The position numbers and the translations under genes were made by a program. Positions 54,214-62,189 of a stretch of DNA of 64,000 nt are shown one piece after another (positions within the stretch are counted from its first letter, which is position 1; every line of letters begins with the position of its first letter). The DNA comes from Entomortierella parvispora (Eukaryota; Mortierellomycota; Mortierellomycetes; Mortierellales; Mortierellaceae). The notes under the pieces were generated by a model. The model worked only from the letters and a program-made list of their open reading frames with translations. It did not search any database and was not told the origin of the DNA. The stretch spans positions 1,854,064-1,918,063 of the forward strand of contig OY752151.1 in NCBI GenBank assembly GCA_963573315.1, written 5' to 3'.

Positions 54214-54671
54214 CCTTCTGCTTCCCTGGCTCTTCCTCTTCTGTCTCTTTCTCTGTCTGTGCAGCGCCCATCTTGTCTGTAACCCGTCCATCTCTCTCTC
54301 TGTGTGCCTCCATCTGCACACGTTCATTTTCCCTCTCTCATCCTCCCTTTTGTATTCATCCCCTCCTTCTGCTTGCATCTCTCATCCTCCCTCTGACTTG
54401 ATCCATCTTTCTTCTACCTGGATCCATCTTGTTGTTGTCTTCATCTGTGTTCATCCCTCGGCCCCTTCTGCATCTGTTGGCCTCTGAACAACCACTCTGC
54501 TTTCCTGTGCTCTCTTGCCTCTGTTCTGTTTGCTTTTTTGTTTGCTTTTTTGTTTGCTTTTGTCACTCCCGCGTCTCTCGTCTGTTTTCTCCCTCTTGTT
54601 TTCTGCTGCCCACTTGTCTGCCCTTTCTCTCCCTCTTGTGCCTTCCCTCTTGTCTTTCTGGTCTCCATCTT

Positions 54672-54796
54672 GTCTCCCTCTTGTGTCTTGCACCTTGTCT
54701 CCCTCTTGTGTCTTGCACCTTGTCTCCCTCTTGTGTCTTGTGCCTTGTCTCCCTCTTGCGTCTTGTGTCCTGTCTCCCTCTGGTGTCTTGTGCCTT
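54672..54796 (+). repeat. 25-bp minisatellite (GTCTCCCTCTTGTGTCTTGC-type), 5 copies
   Basis: Five consecutive 25-base units, GTCTCCCTCTTGTGTCTTGC followed by a variable end, from 54672 to 54796. Later copies diverge slightly. Confidence 0.9.
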
Positions 54797-54970
54797 GTCT
54801 ACCCTCTTGTCTCCTTGTGCCCCTCTTGACAGCCCTCTCCCTCTCAGTGCACTTGAACCTTTCGCCTCTCTTTATCCTTTGTTCAGGACCGACGGCTGCT
54901 TCACACTCTTTTGTGTGCTCTTGACCAACAGAACAAAAAAACAAGCGACTTTCTTCTCTCTCGCTCGCAG

Positions 54971-55131
54971 ACGTTGCCCTCTCCCCTATTCACTTTGTTG
55001 CTAAACCAGACCTTGCCTTCTCAATTGACTCCCACAAAAAGCTCGCTCCATCTAACAGCGTCCATCTCTATGATCCAAGAACAACTGGCGACAAACTTGA
55101 AGCTACAAATCCAGGCATGCGCGCCTGTTGG
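54971..55131 (+). pseudogene. orphan exon-like segment with good splice signals
   Basis: Flanked by a TCGCTCGCAG acceptor and a GGTAAGT donor. The 161 bases read open in one frame as DVALSPIHFVAKPDLAFSID, then SHKKLAPSNSVHLYDPR, ending in a Trp codon. I could find no convincing partner exon. It could be a remnant of a decayed subtelomeric gene or part of a gene whose other exons I failed to recognise. Confidence 0.3.
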
Positions 55132-55354
55132 GTAAGTACCAAGTAGCCTAGCACCGCTATCGCTCTCCTTACTTGTTTTCTTGTCTTTCCTCTTGACTTG
55201 TACTATGAAAGCTCCTTTAAATAAAGAAACACACTTGCCAGCTGCATGAACTGTACTCACTTCACCTGTACGAATGTGTGTGTGGCGAAGGTGCGCTCAC
55301 GGGATGGCGTGGACGGGGTGGCTTGGGACACTTCAACTCAGGGGCATTCCCTAT

Positions 55355-55434
55355 AACACTGAGTGTCGAACTGACAGACGGAAGCTTCTCTTCCTCCCTG
55401 ATTTCTCCCGTCTGTCAGTTCGACACTCAGTGTT
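55355..55434 (+). repeat. perfect 27-bp inverted repeat with 26-base loop
   Basis: Left arm 55355-55381 (starts AACACTGAGTGTCGAACTGA) is the exact reverse complement of the right arm 55408-55434. A diverged third copy of the right arm (about 21 of 24 matches) lies at about 55477-55500. No open frame crosses it. Confidence 0.92.
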
Positions 55435-56673
55435 GAACCCTTGGGTCAGTTCGAGGTTGGCTGCTGGGCTTCATATTCTCAGTTTGACAATGAGTGTTGA
55501 ACATGCATGCCTGGACATTGGTCATTTACTTTCATCTACTTTCATCTAGTCTGTTTCGACCATCTGCGCTGAACGTGCGCTCCATCTGCCAGCGAGCCGA
55601 CTCATTCCAACTGGCCACTTCGACAATTGCCTCAAAGTCGAAGCTGCAAAGCTGGTCTTGGCAACCACTCTGTCCAGAGAAGGTCGTCGACCTTGAACTT
55701 CATAGTCTGGACGCTGTAGATAGCTTGCTCCTGTTGTCTTGGCCTCTCACTGCCACTTTCTGTCTGGGTTCTTCCTCTCTTTCTTCGTTTCTCTGCTACA
55801 AGAGTACTGCAGCGCAGTTCGATGGCCTTGGTGAGTACGGTGCTGCTATTATGAATCCTACCACTCTATCTACGCCTGTTTGGCTGTCTGTTGACCTTGC
55901 CATATTGCCATAGCCTCAGCAGCAACTGTCGCAGCCCCATAGACTCTTGTGTATCTTGCTACCATAATACAGAGATGTCTTTCGCAGCTCCTCTTGTCGT
56001 TGTCTCTCTCCTGTCTCTTCTTGCCAGACTCGTACACCTCCCTCAGCTTAATACACAAACTGCATCCTTGACTTATCCCTGTCTTTGTACCGCTCTGCCT
56101 TGGCTGGCTATGATTTCCTTTGTTTGGCTGTGAACGTACGCCAATGGGTTCTTGCTCTTCCATCCATGATAGTCGAGAGACTCTGGATCCGCCTTTACTT
56201 TCACTGTTTCCACTGCAGAACTTGTGTTGGGTCAACAGTACTTGCGGCCATTGTCGAGTGTTTCAGCCTCAATTGCTGCAGTTGAATCCTCCAGTCTCGT
56301 GAGAAAAGATGCGACTTGCTGAGCAAGCTGCACAGGTTATTGCCATCGTTCGATCTTTATGTTGCCTCTTCTTTCGCTTCAACAAACATGTGTGTTCGAC
56401 ACATATCGTCCAGCGATGTAACTGAACTCACTCCATCAATAGATTTTGCTGTAGCAACTTGGAAACAGCTCATCAACTGCCTTTGATATCGCTCCCAGTC
56501 TCAATCCCGGCTTTACTATCCTTGTTCCATTCTTTCCAAGTGAAAGTCATTTCAGACCGACTCGTAAACTCGGGATGCGCCAAATAATGGTCTCTTTCAT
56601 CTTAAAAGTAAAAATGTAAACAGCAATTGATCAGAAACGGCGGTGGCTATGGTATATATTCTCTTGCAACTGG

Positions 56674-56678
56674 CAACT
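56674..56678 (+). repeat. left copy of the 5-bp target-site duplication (CAACT)
   Basis: CAACT just before the TGCAAC start of the left LTR, matched by CAACT at 62071-62075 just after the right LTR. Five bases is the usual size for Ty3/gypsy integration. Confidence 0.85.
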
Positions 56679-56931
56679 TGCAACAGAAGATTAGTGCAAC
56701 AGAAGATTAGCTACGCTCCAAAACTACACTCCAAAACTACACTCCAAACAATACCATCATAGCCACCACAGCCACACAGCCACACAGACGTATATATATA
56801 CCCCCATCCCCCCTACATAATAAACATCATTCGTTCTCCCAACTCTACCTCTTCCCCTGTCCCTGTCCCTGGTCCTTATCCCTGTCCCCTCTCCCGGTCT
56901 CTCCCTTGCATTCCCCTCTGTGCCTATTACA
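56679..56931 (+). repeat. 5' LTR (with 16-bp terminal duplication)
   Basis: Ends ATTACA at 56931. The outer 16 bases TGCAACAGAAGATTAG occur twice in tandem (56679-56694 and 56695-56710). Without the duplication the LTR would be 237 bases. A TATATATATA box lies at 56791-56800 and AATAAA at 56819-56824. A C/T-rich 3' part follows. Confidence 0.9.
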
Positions 56932-56946
56932 TGGTAGCAAAGGTCC
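56932..56946 (+). promoter_or_regulatory. primer-binding site, initiator-Met-like (TGGTAGCAAAGGTCC)
   Basis: Starts immediately after the left LTR. TGG is the complement of the universal tRNA 3' CCA. TGGTAGCA resembles the complement of initiator tRNA-Met 3' ends, which prime many LTR elements. No tRNA gene is in the window to confirm it. Confidence 0.7.
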
Positions 56947-57006
56947 CTTCGATTCACTGCCTCACCGTTCCCACCCTACGAATTCCCTCCCTTTTCCCTA
57001 ACCACT

Positions 57007-58002
57007 ATGTCTGCTGCGTTACGTGCCCTTGTCGCTACTCTTGCTCCTGAACAACGCGGAGCATTCGAGCACGCCCTTGCCGCAATCCCTGCCATCACTG
57101 AACGAGAAATCCAAGCCGACCAGCGCGATCTTGCCCGCACACTGAACAAAATCCTTAAGCCCCAAAACCCCTCACCGTATTCTGGTGCGATTGATGCCGA
57201 TGCTTGCCAAAACTTTATTGACAACCAGGAGGAATACTACACCGTTGTCAGACTTGCCGACGCCGAATGGGTCCAATATACTGCTCTCAATCTCACTGAT
57301 GAGGCCAAGTCCTGGTGGCGATCTAGTGGTCTTACCCTTGCCAGTCCTTGGGACGACTTCAAGAAGGCCTTCCTCGCGTTCCACACCCCTCCCAATGCCG
57401 TTGCTGCTGCTCGTGAAGCCCTGGAGTCCCTGCGCCAAGGAAAGCGAACGGTCGCCGCCTACACACACGAGTTTCGCAAACTACGACGCCGTGTACCCAC
57501 CCTTGACGACGGCACAGCTCTCCATTGGTTCATGAAAGGCCTTGTGCCTGACACCAGCAAGGAGGTCAAGTTGCGCCAGCCAGACTCCCTGGATACTGCT
57601 ATCTCCCAAGCTACCCTGATCCATGCCATCCTCTTTCCTGAGGGACCGACAGTAAACACTCCCAAAAACGAACCCTCTCCTATGGATCTGGACACTATCC
57701 ACGTGGCCATCAATAACCTCACCAACAAAGTCAACAACCTCCACCGTAACAACCGCAATGCCAACCACTCTTTCCGATACAACAACGGCAACACCAACAA
57801 CCATGCTTACCCGGCGCCCCTGACCCCCGACGAGCGTGACCACCTCATGAACACCGGAGGATGTTTGCGCTGCCGTCAACCTGGTCACTTTGGGCGGGAC
57901 TGCCCTAAATACGGTAACAACAACCACCAAGGACGACGACGGATCAATCAAGTAAACGTGGGCGACCCCCCCGAGTCGGGAAAAGCCCCCGGCGATCAGT
58001 AA
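57007..58002 (+). CDS. Gag polyprotein of the Ty3/gypsy element
   Basis: 331 residues: capsid-like helical region containing the retrotransposon Gag block (DEAKSWWRSSGLTLASPWDD, FLAFHTPPNAV and EFRKLRRRVP), then a CCHC zinc knuckle CLRCRQPGHFGRDCP near the C terminus, which packages RNA. ATG at 57007, 75 bases after the LTR. The frame ends GDPPESGKAPGDQ, then TAA at 58000-58002. The last 90 bases overlap the Pol frame, with slippery sites at 57966 and 57978. Confidence 0.93.
   Translation: MSAALRALVATLAPEQRGAFEHALAAIPAITEREIQADQRDLARTLNKILKPQNPSPYSGAIDADACQNFIDNQEEYYTVVRLADAEWVQYTALNLTDEAKSWWRSSGLTLASPWDDFKKAFLAFHTPPNAVAAAREALESLRQGKRTVAAYTHEFRKLRRRVPTLDDGTALHWFMKGLVPDTSKEVKLRQPDSLDTAISQATLIHAILFPEGPTVNTPKNEPSPMDLDTIHVAINNLTNKVNNLHRNNRNANHSFRYNNGNTNNHAYPAPLTPDERDHLMNTGGCLRCRQPGHFGRDCPKYGNNNHQGRRRINQVNVGDPPESGKAPGDQ
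57966..57984 (+). promoter_or_regulatory. candidate -1 ribosomal frameshift site at Gag-Pol overlap
   Basis: Two X XXY YYZ heptamers sit in the Gag frame: C CCC CCC at 57966-57972 and G GGA AAA at 57978-57984. A -1 shift at either enters the Pol frame, which is open from 57909 through the Gag stop at 58000-58002 and on. This would give a Gag-Pol fusion. Which is used, and whether a downstream stimulator exists, is not known. Confidence 0.7.
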
Positions 58003-58253
58003 ACGTCCAGGACCTGATCGTCGAAGCCCCCTCCCTTTCTCCTCTGGACAAAGGGAGTGTCCCTTCCCCCAAGCTAAGTCTCCCAAAAAAGAATAAAGAC
58101 CCCGCTTCAGAATACACTCCCTCCCCCCACAATGAACACATCGAACAACAACCACACTGCCATGACCAACCCACTCACCCCACCTCGGTACCCCCTGACG
58201 ATGAGGCACCACGATCAACGGTCCCCCCGACTGATCTAAACTCATCTGAGGGC

Positions 58254-61200
58254 GTGGACCTGGACCCATCCCCCTCTCTTGCTGCTTTAGATCGCATCCG
58301 GTCCAAGCGACGGGCCAGACGCCTCCGCCAAAAGTCCGTGCGCCTGCACGAGTTCACCCTCAAGGAGGCCTCGCGCACACTCTTGTCGTTCCTCGGTAAT
58401 GTTGCTGGTAACCCGGCTCGCATCCTCATCGATTGCGGGGCAGAAGGAAATGTGATTGCGTCATCATTTTGTAAACGACATACCCTCACTCGCACAAAAG
58501 GCCCCGCCATCCCCATCGTCCTACCCGACGGCTCCTCCTCTCTCTCTTCCACCACTACCTCCTTCTCCATCGACCGCGACTCCTACTCCGACCACCTCGA
58601 AGCCCTCATCTATCCCCTCTCCAACTACGACCTCATCCTCGGCAAACCTTGGCTCACGTCCATCAACCCTCTCATCAACTGGCGTAACAATGACCTTCAC
58701 TTCACCCACAATGGTACTTCCGTTCTCTGGCGCTGTCGTGGTGCCAAGGCCAACTCCGTCACCTTTCGCTCCCAGGGTAAACTCCTCTCACATCTCCACT
58801 TCCACTCCCTTGCTGCCCAAGCAGGAAGCACCCTCTTCCTTGCTCTTGTTAAAACAACCCCTCTGACCTCGGATGTCAACGACAACGACATCAACGCCCC
58901 TTCCCCTGCTGCCCCTCCCTTACCTCCCGAAATACACTCCATTGTCCACGAAGAATTTCCCGACGTATTCCCCTCCACCCTCCCCTCAGGACTACCTCCG
59001 GATCGCGGAGACGCCATGCGTATCGAAACCGACCCCACTGCTGACCCACCCTTCCGCCCCGTCATCCGTCTATCTATCGCCGAACTGGATGAACTACGGA
59101 AGCAACTGGACGACCTCTTGAGCAAAGGATTCATCAAACCCTCAACCTCCCCCTATGGTGCACCAGTACTATTCGTGAGAAAAAAAGATGGCAGCCTAAG
59201 GCTATGTGTGGACTACAGAGGCTTGAACCGTATTACCCGCAAAAACAGACACCCTCTCCCCCGCATTGATGAACTTATAGATCGCTTCCGCGGCGCGCAG
59301 TACTTCACCAAGCTGGATCTCCTCTCAGGCTACCACCAGCAACGGATCGCCCCGGAAGACACTCACAAAACAGCATTCCGCTGCCGATACGGTCACTTTG
59401 AATTCAACGTCGTCCCCTTTGGCTTGACAAACGCCCCAGCGTCATTCTCCAATATGATGTTGCGTGTACTGGACCCGGTCTTGGACAGATGGGTTGTTGT
59501 CTATCTCGACGATTTGCTAATCTACTCTCGCACTAAGGAGGAACACCTAAAGCATGTGCGCTCAGTCTTAACCCTCCTCCGCAAGCATGGCCTCTACGCG
59601 AAACTGTCGAAGTGCTCCTTCATGCAGGAACAAACTGAATTCTTGGGACATGTCATCTCCAAAGACGGAATCCACACGAGTGGGGGACTTGTGCGCGCTA
59701 TCCGAGAATGGCCGCGCCCTCAGAAACAAAAGGATGTTCAGCAATTCATCGGCCTTGCCCAATTCTACCACCAGTACATCGCTAACTTCGCCACCATTGC
59801 ATTACCCCTCACCGCGCTCTTAGGTGAAGGTGTCCCTTTCTCTTGGACCACTGAACAGGAGGCGGCATTCCAAGCCCTCAAAAAGGCGATCAGTCAGGCC
59901 CCCGTCCTGCGCATCTTCGACCCTGACCTTCTCACTACCGTTGAGACTGACGCCTCCGGCTTTGCTCTTGGAGCAGTCCTCTTCCAGACTGACGCCAACG
60001 GCGAGTCGCGTCCTGTTGCCTTCACCTCACGCAAATTAAACCCAGCGGAACGGAATTATCCCACACACGAACAGGAACTCCTGGCCGTCGTCCACGCTCT
60101 GAAGACATGGCGCTATTACCTGGATGGATCACACTTCATTGTCTACACCGACCATGCCACTTTGCAACACTTTCCGACCCAGCCCAAGTTGACTCGTAGG
60201 CAGGCACGATGGATGGAACTATTGCAAGAATACAACTTCACCTTCAAGTACAAAAAGGGATCGGATAACGTCGTCCCCGACGCCCTCTCACGACGGCCTG
60301 ATCACCGCGAACTCAACCAACTCTCTGTTCAACTCGACCCCGGGCTTAGGCAGCGCCTGATTGATGGGTACAAAGCGGACCCCCGCCTTAACCCGATCTA
60401 TGAAAGCTGCCTCCAGGGAAGTCCTCCTTCAAACTACTCCCTTGTTGATGACATCCTTTGCGTCCGCCGAAAAGGCACCCTCCTTGTCTGTATCCCTGCC
60501 AGCTCTGACATTCGCCTATCTCTCCTTCATGATGCCCACGACTCCGCCATAGCTGGTCACTTCGGCTTCGACAAAACCTACGGGCATCTATGTTCTCGGT
60601 TCTACTGGCCGTCAATGGCCAAAGACACACGACAATACATCCAAAGCTGCGAATCATGTCAACGGTCGAAACCAAGCAACCGCTCCCCCTTGGGTCTCCT
60701 CCAACCACTGCCCATCCCGGACAGGGCCTGGCACACAGTAACGATGGATTTCCTCGGACCTCTTCCCAAGACCCCTCGTGGCCACGACTGCATTGCTGTC
60801 TTTGTTGACAAGCTCACTAAGCAGGTTCACTTTGCTGCTTGCCACACAACAGATTCTGCTGCACAGACCGCTCGCATCTTCTTCGATCATGTCTTCCGAC
60901 TTCACGGTATGCCCACAACCTTTGTCTCCGATCGTGACGCCAAATTCACGAGCCGCTTCTGGAAGGAACTGAGCCGCCTTATGGACGTTCACCTCGCCAT
61001 GTCAACTGCTTACCATCCCCAGACAGACGGTCAGACAGAACGCGCCAACCGCACGCTCATTACGATGCTTCGGAGCTTTGTCGATCAACGCCAGACTAAT
61101 TGGGATCTATTGCTCTCTGCCGCCGAGTTCGCCACCAACAACGCCACACACGCCTCCACCGGGACCACCCCCTTCTTTTTGAACTATGGGTTACATCCGA

Positions 61201-61808
61201 CCGTACCTATGGCGCTGTTGACACCCGCTCCAGGCCCTAACCCCTCCGTTGACGAATTTGTCCAGACTCAAAGCGAGGCCCTCACAATTGCCAAAGAAGC
61301 GCTGACATTGGCACAAGAACTTCAAACCAAGAACGCAGACCGGTACCGCCGAGATCACGACTTCGCTGTTGGTGACCAAGTCCTCCTCAACCTCGAGAAC
61401 ATAACGCTCGCAGCGGATCGCAGTCGCCCCTCTCGCAAACTTACTGCCCTCTCCGCCGGTCCCTACAGAATTGTGGAACAACTCTCACCCGTATCCTTCC
61501 GCCTGGACTTACCACCGTCAATGAAGATCCACCCTGTCTTCCATGTCGACCGACTTCAACGCTACTACGCGTCGCCGCTACCCCTCGGCGCACGAGCTCC
61601 GGCACAGCCGCCTCCAGAGATTGTTGAGGACGAAGAAGAATTCGAAGTCGAAGCAATCGCCGAGCACAGACAACATGGACAAAAAGAGATAGAATACCTG
61701 ATCCAGTGGAAAGGTTACGCACGGGAACAATGGACTTGGGAACCGGAAACCGGTCTAACCCACTGCAAGAAGATTCTTAGGAAGTACAAACGCGACAACC
61801 GCCTATAA
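58254..61808 (+). CDS. Pol polyprotein: protease, reverse transcriptase, RNase H, integrase, chromodomain
   Basis: First in-frame Met at 58254, but the frame is open from 57909, so the natural product is probably a Gag-Pol fusion by -1 frameshift. Protease: ILIDCGAEGNVIASS, with Asp in a DCGA variant of DSGA. RT: TKLDLLSGYHQQRIAPED, VVPFGLTNAPASF and the catalytic VVYLDDLLIYS. RNase H: TDASGFALGAV and TDHATLQHF. Integrase: an HHCC zinc region (HDSAIAGHFGF ... SCESCQRSK) and a DDE core (MDFLGPLP, SDRDAKFTS, TAYHPQTDGQTERANRT). Chromodomain near the end: FEVEAIAEHR ... EYLIQWKGYAREQWTWEP, where F, W and Y occupy the aromatic cage. No frameshifts or stops, so it is apparently functional. Confidence 0.95.
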   Translation: MDLDPSPSLAALDRIRSKRRARRLRQKSVRLHEFTLKEASRTLLSFLGNVAGNPARILIDCGAEGNVIASSFCKRHTLTRTKGPAIPIVLPDGSSSLSSTTTSFSIDRDSYSDHLEALIYPLSNYDLILGKPWLTSINPLINWRNNDLHFTHNGTSVLWRCRGAKANSVTFRSQGKLLSHLHFHSLAAQAGSTLFLALVKTTPLTSDVNDNDINAPSPAAPPLPPEIHSIVHEEFPDVFPSTLPSGLPPDRGDAMRIETDPTADPPFRPVIRLSIAELDELRKQLDDLLSKGFIKPSTSPYGAPVLFVRKKDGSLRLCVDYRGLNRITRKNRHPLPRIDELIDRFRGAQYFTKLDLLSGYHQQRIAPEDTHKTAFRCRYGHFEFNVVPFGLTNAPASFSNMMLRVLDPVLDRWVVVYLDDLLIYSRTKEEHLKHVRSVLTLLRKHGLYAKLSKCSFMQEQTEFLGHVISKDGIHTSGGLVRAIREWPRPQKQKDVQQFIGLAQFYHQYIANFATIALPLTALLGEGVPFSWTTEQEAAFQALKKAISQAPVLRIFDPDLLTTVETDASGFALGAVLFQTDANGESRPVAFTSRKLNPAERNYPTHEQELLAVVHALKTWRYYLDGSHFIVYTDHATLQHFPTQPKLTRRQARWMELLQEYNFTFKYKKGSDNVVPDALSRRPDHRELNQLSVQLDPGLRQRLIDGYKADPRLNPIYESCLQGSPPSNYSLVDDILCVRRKGTLLVCIPASSDIRLSLLHDAHDSAIAGHFGFDKTYGHLCSRFYWPSMAKDTRQYIQSCESCQRSKPSNRSPLGLLQPLPIPDRAWHTVTMDFLGPLPKTPRGHDCIAVFVDKLTKQVHFAACHTTDSAAQTARIFFDHVFRLHGMPTTFVSDRDAKFTSRFWKELSRLMDVHLAMSTAYHPQTDGQTERANRTLITMLRSFVDQRQTNWDLLLSAAEFATNNATHASTGTTPFFLNYGLHPTVPMALLTPAPGPNPSVDEFVQTQSEALTIAKEALTLAQELQTKNADRYRRDHDFAVGDQVLLNLENITLAADRSRPSRKLTALSAGPYRIVEQLSPVSFRLDLPPSMKIHPVFHVDRLQRYYASPLPLGARAPAQPPPEIVEDEEEFEVEAIAEHRQHGQKEIEYLIQWKGYAREQWTWEPETGLTHCKKILRKYKRDNRL

Positions 61809-61822
61809 CCGAATTTTTTTTA

Positions 61823-61834
61823 AGAGGGGAAGGT
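61823..61834 (+). promoter_or_regulatory. polypurine tract (AAGAGGGGAAGG)
   Basis: Lies immediately before the 3' LTR, as expected for the plus-strand primer of an LTR retrotransposon. Confidence 0.85.
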
Positions 61835-62070
61835 GCAACAGAAGATTAGCTACGCTCCAAAACTACACTCCAAAACTACACTCCAAACAATACCATCATA
61901 GCCACCACAGCCACACAGCCACACAGACGTATATATATACCCCCATCCCCCCTACATAATAAACATCATTCGTTCTCCCAACTCTACCTCTTCCCCTGTC
62001 CCTGTCCCTGGTCCTTATCCCTGTCCCCTCTCCCGGTCTCTCCCTTGCATTCCCCTCTGTGCCTATTACA
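61835..62070 (+). repeat. 3' LTR, 236 bases
   Basis: Matches the left LTR core (56695-56931) except for one A fewer near the start. TATATATATA at 61930-61939, AATAAA at 61958-61963. Ends ATTACA, then the CAACT duplication. Confidence 0.92.
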
Positions 62071-62189
62071 CAACTCCACGCTTAAGACTACCTTCACGAG
62101 TGATTATCATTGGTCTCTTCAATCGCGATCTAGGGATATCATCGTTCGACTTTCAACTATTGCGACTTTTTTGTTTTGTTTTTTTTTTT

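Larger units (their letters stand above)
50945..56673. other. gene-poor subtelomeric region rich in local repeats
   Basis: 5.7 kb in which I find no convincing complete gene. It holds the repeats listed below and one isolated exon-like segment (54971-55131). Long frames between 53.1 and 54.5 kb are a consequence of C/T-only sequence, which lacks stop codons on one strand. The 51.3-51.9 and 55.5-56.2 kb frames show no motif. Confidence 0.5.
56679..62070 (+). mobile_element. complete Ty3/gypsy LTR retrotransposon, chromovirus lineage
   Basis: Full element with LTRs, primer-binding site, Gag, Pol (protease, reverse transcriptase, RNase H, integrase, chromodomain) and polypurine tract, flanked by CAACT target-site duplications. 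LTRs begin TG and end CA. The two LTRs look identical by eye apart from one base in an A run near the start and an extra 16-bp duplication at the outer end of the left LTR, so the insertion is recent. Both frames are intact, so the element may be autonomous and mobile. It lies about 1.6 kb from the telomere array. Confidence 0.93.

Noticed and set aside
53156-54487. Three overlapping long plus-strand frames (443, 322 and 349 residues) and matching minus-strand frames
   Set aside because: The C/T-only sequence and 21-bp units lack stop codons in all frames. The proteins are just repeated Leu/Ser/Pro or Arg/Glu/Gly and no splice or start evidence supports a gene.
55494-55913. 139-residue plus-strand frame downstream of the hairpin
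   Set aside because: Leu/Ser-rich composition without a recognisable domain; considered chance in C/T-rich sequence.
56695-56931. Left LTR start at 56695
   Set aside because: Using it leaves no matching target-site duplication. Starting at 56679 gives CAACT on both sides, so the extra 16 bases belong to the element.
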